64,000 bases of DNA from JAGQPD01 sp020426865 (GTDB lineage: Bacteria; Planctomycetota; Planctomycetia; Pirellulales; Pirellulaceae), in assembly GCA_041399065.1 (NCBI GenBank), contig JAWKTN010000002.1, forward strand, positions 682,001-746,000. The letters run 5' to 3'. Positions 63,993 through 64,000 of this stretch are shown one piece after another. Made by a program: the position numbers and the translations under genes. The notes beneath the pieces are model-generated. The model was not told where the DNA came from. It did not search any database and saw only the letters and a list, made by a program, of their open reading frames with translations. How positions within the stretch are numbered: the stretch's first letter is position 1; every line of letters starts with the position of its first letter.

Positions 63993-64000
63993 CTAAGTCG

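Overview
The window looks like a chromosomal segment of a planctomycete, probably Pirellulales or a close relative. The evidence is the mix of gene types: a DUF4159 protein fused to squalene-cyclase-like repeats, a PEP-CTERM protein with dockerin-like repeats, a lysine/alanine-rich histone-H1-like protein, a very large conserved-looking protein of unknown family, a DUF1570-like lipoprotein, and housekeeping genes scattered singly rather than packed in long operons. These assignments come from motif recognition; no search was run. No rRNA, tRNA or CRISPR array was recognised.

Layout. 1-5.6 kb: the 3' end of a trypsin/PDZ protein whose catalytic residues look lost, an aspartate/aromatic aminotransferase, an inositol-3-phosphate-synthase-like enzyme, and a HEAT-like protein bracketed by two different 14-bp tandem arrays. 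5.6-8 kb: an 18-bp GTTAAC array, the histone-like gene and a DEAD-box helicase. 8-15.3 kb: a co-directional run of a metalloprotease-like lipoprotein, glyA, a response regulator, a TPR protein, a DUF2752 protein and an alpha/beta hydrolase. 15.4-23 kb: DUF2617, CPBP protease, an endonuclease-III-related glycosylase, a PA0069-type radical SAM protein, a PI-PLC-like phosphodiesterase, a DUF1499/membrane protein pair, rarA and a zinc-ribbon protein.

23-29 kb is an accessory, decaying island. It holds a PEP-CTERM tail remnant, short dispersed repeats, an integron-type tyrosine recombinase with a large internal deletion, a dense cluster of CGGCRATAAG motifs, a GxxExxY gene deleted internally but still bracketed by a perfect 27-bp inverted repeat, a frameshifted Nif11-like gene, a hicBA-like toxin-antitoxin pair, an antisense group II intron with a frameshifted reverse transcriptase, and a PIN toxin with an internal stop followed by a VapB-like partner. 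This arrangement resembles the ruin of an integron or similar cassette array and is the most interesting part of the window.

29-64 kb returns to core genes: L,D-transpeptidase, pyrE, a leftward DUF533-purH-trpC run, a PQQ beta-propeller protein divergent from a 1364-residue unknown protein, hemW, a possible nuclease-fold protein, an NRDE protein, a sulfite-oxidase-like enzyme, two consecutive M3 peptidases (cytosolic pepF and an exported M3A enzyme), a sugar phosphate isomerase-like protein, a ferredoxin, the dockerin/PEP-CTERM protein, a Lys-rich exported protein, an LptD-like outer membrane protein coupled to a diacylglycerol kinase, an MMPL transporter, and a DUF4159-Uma2 pair that closes the window.
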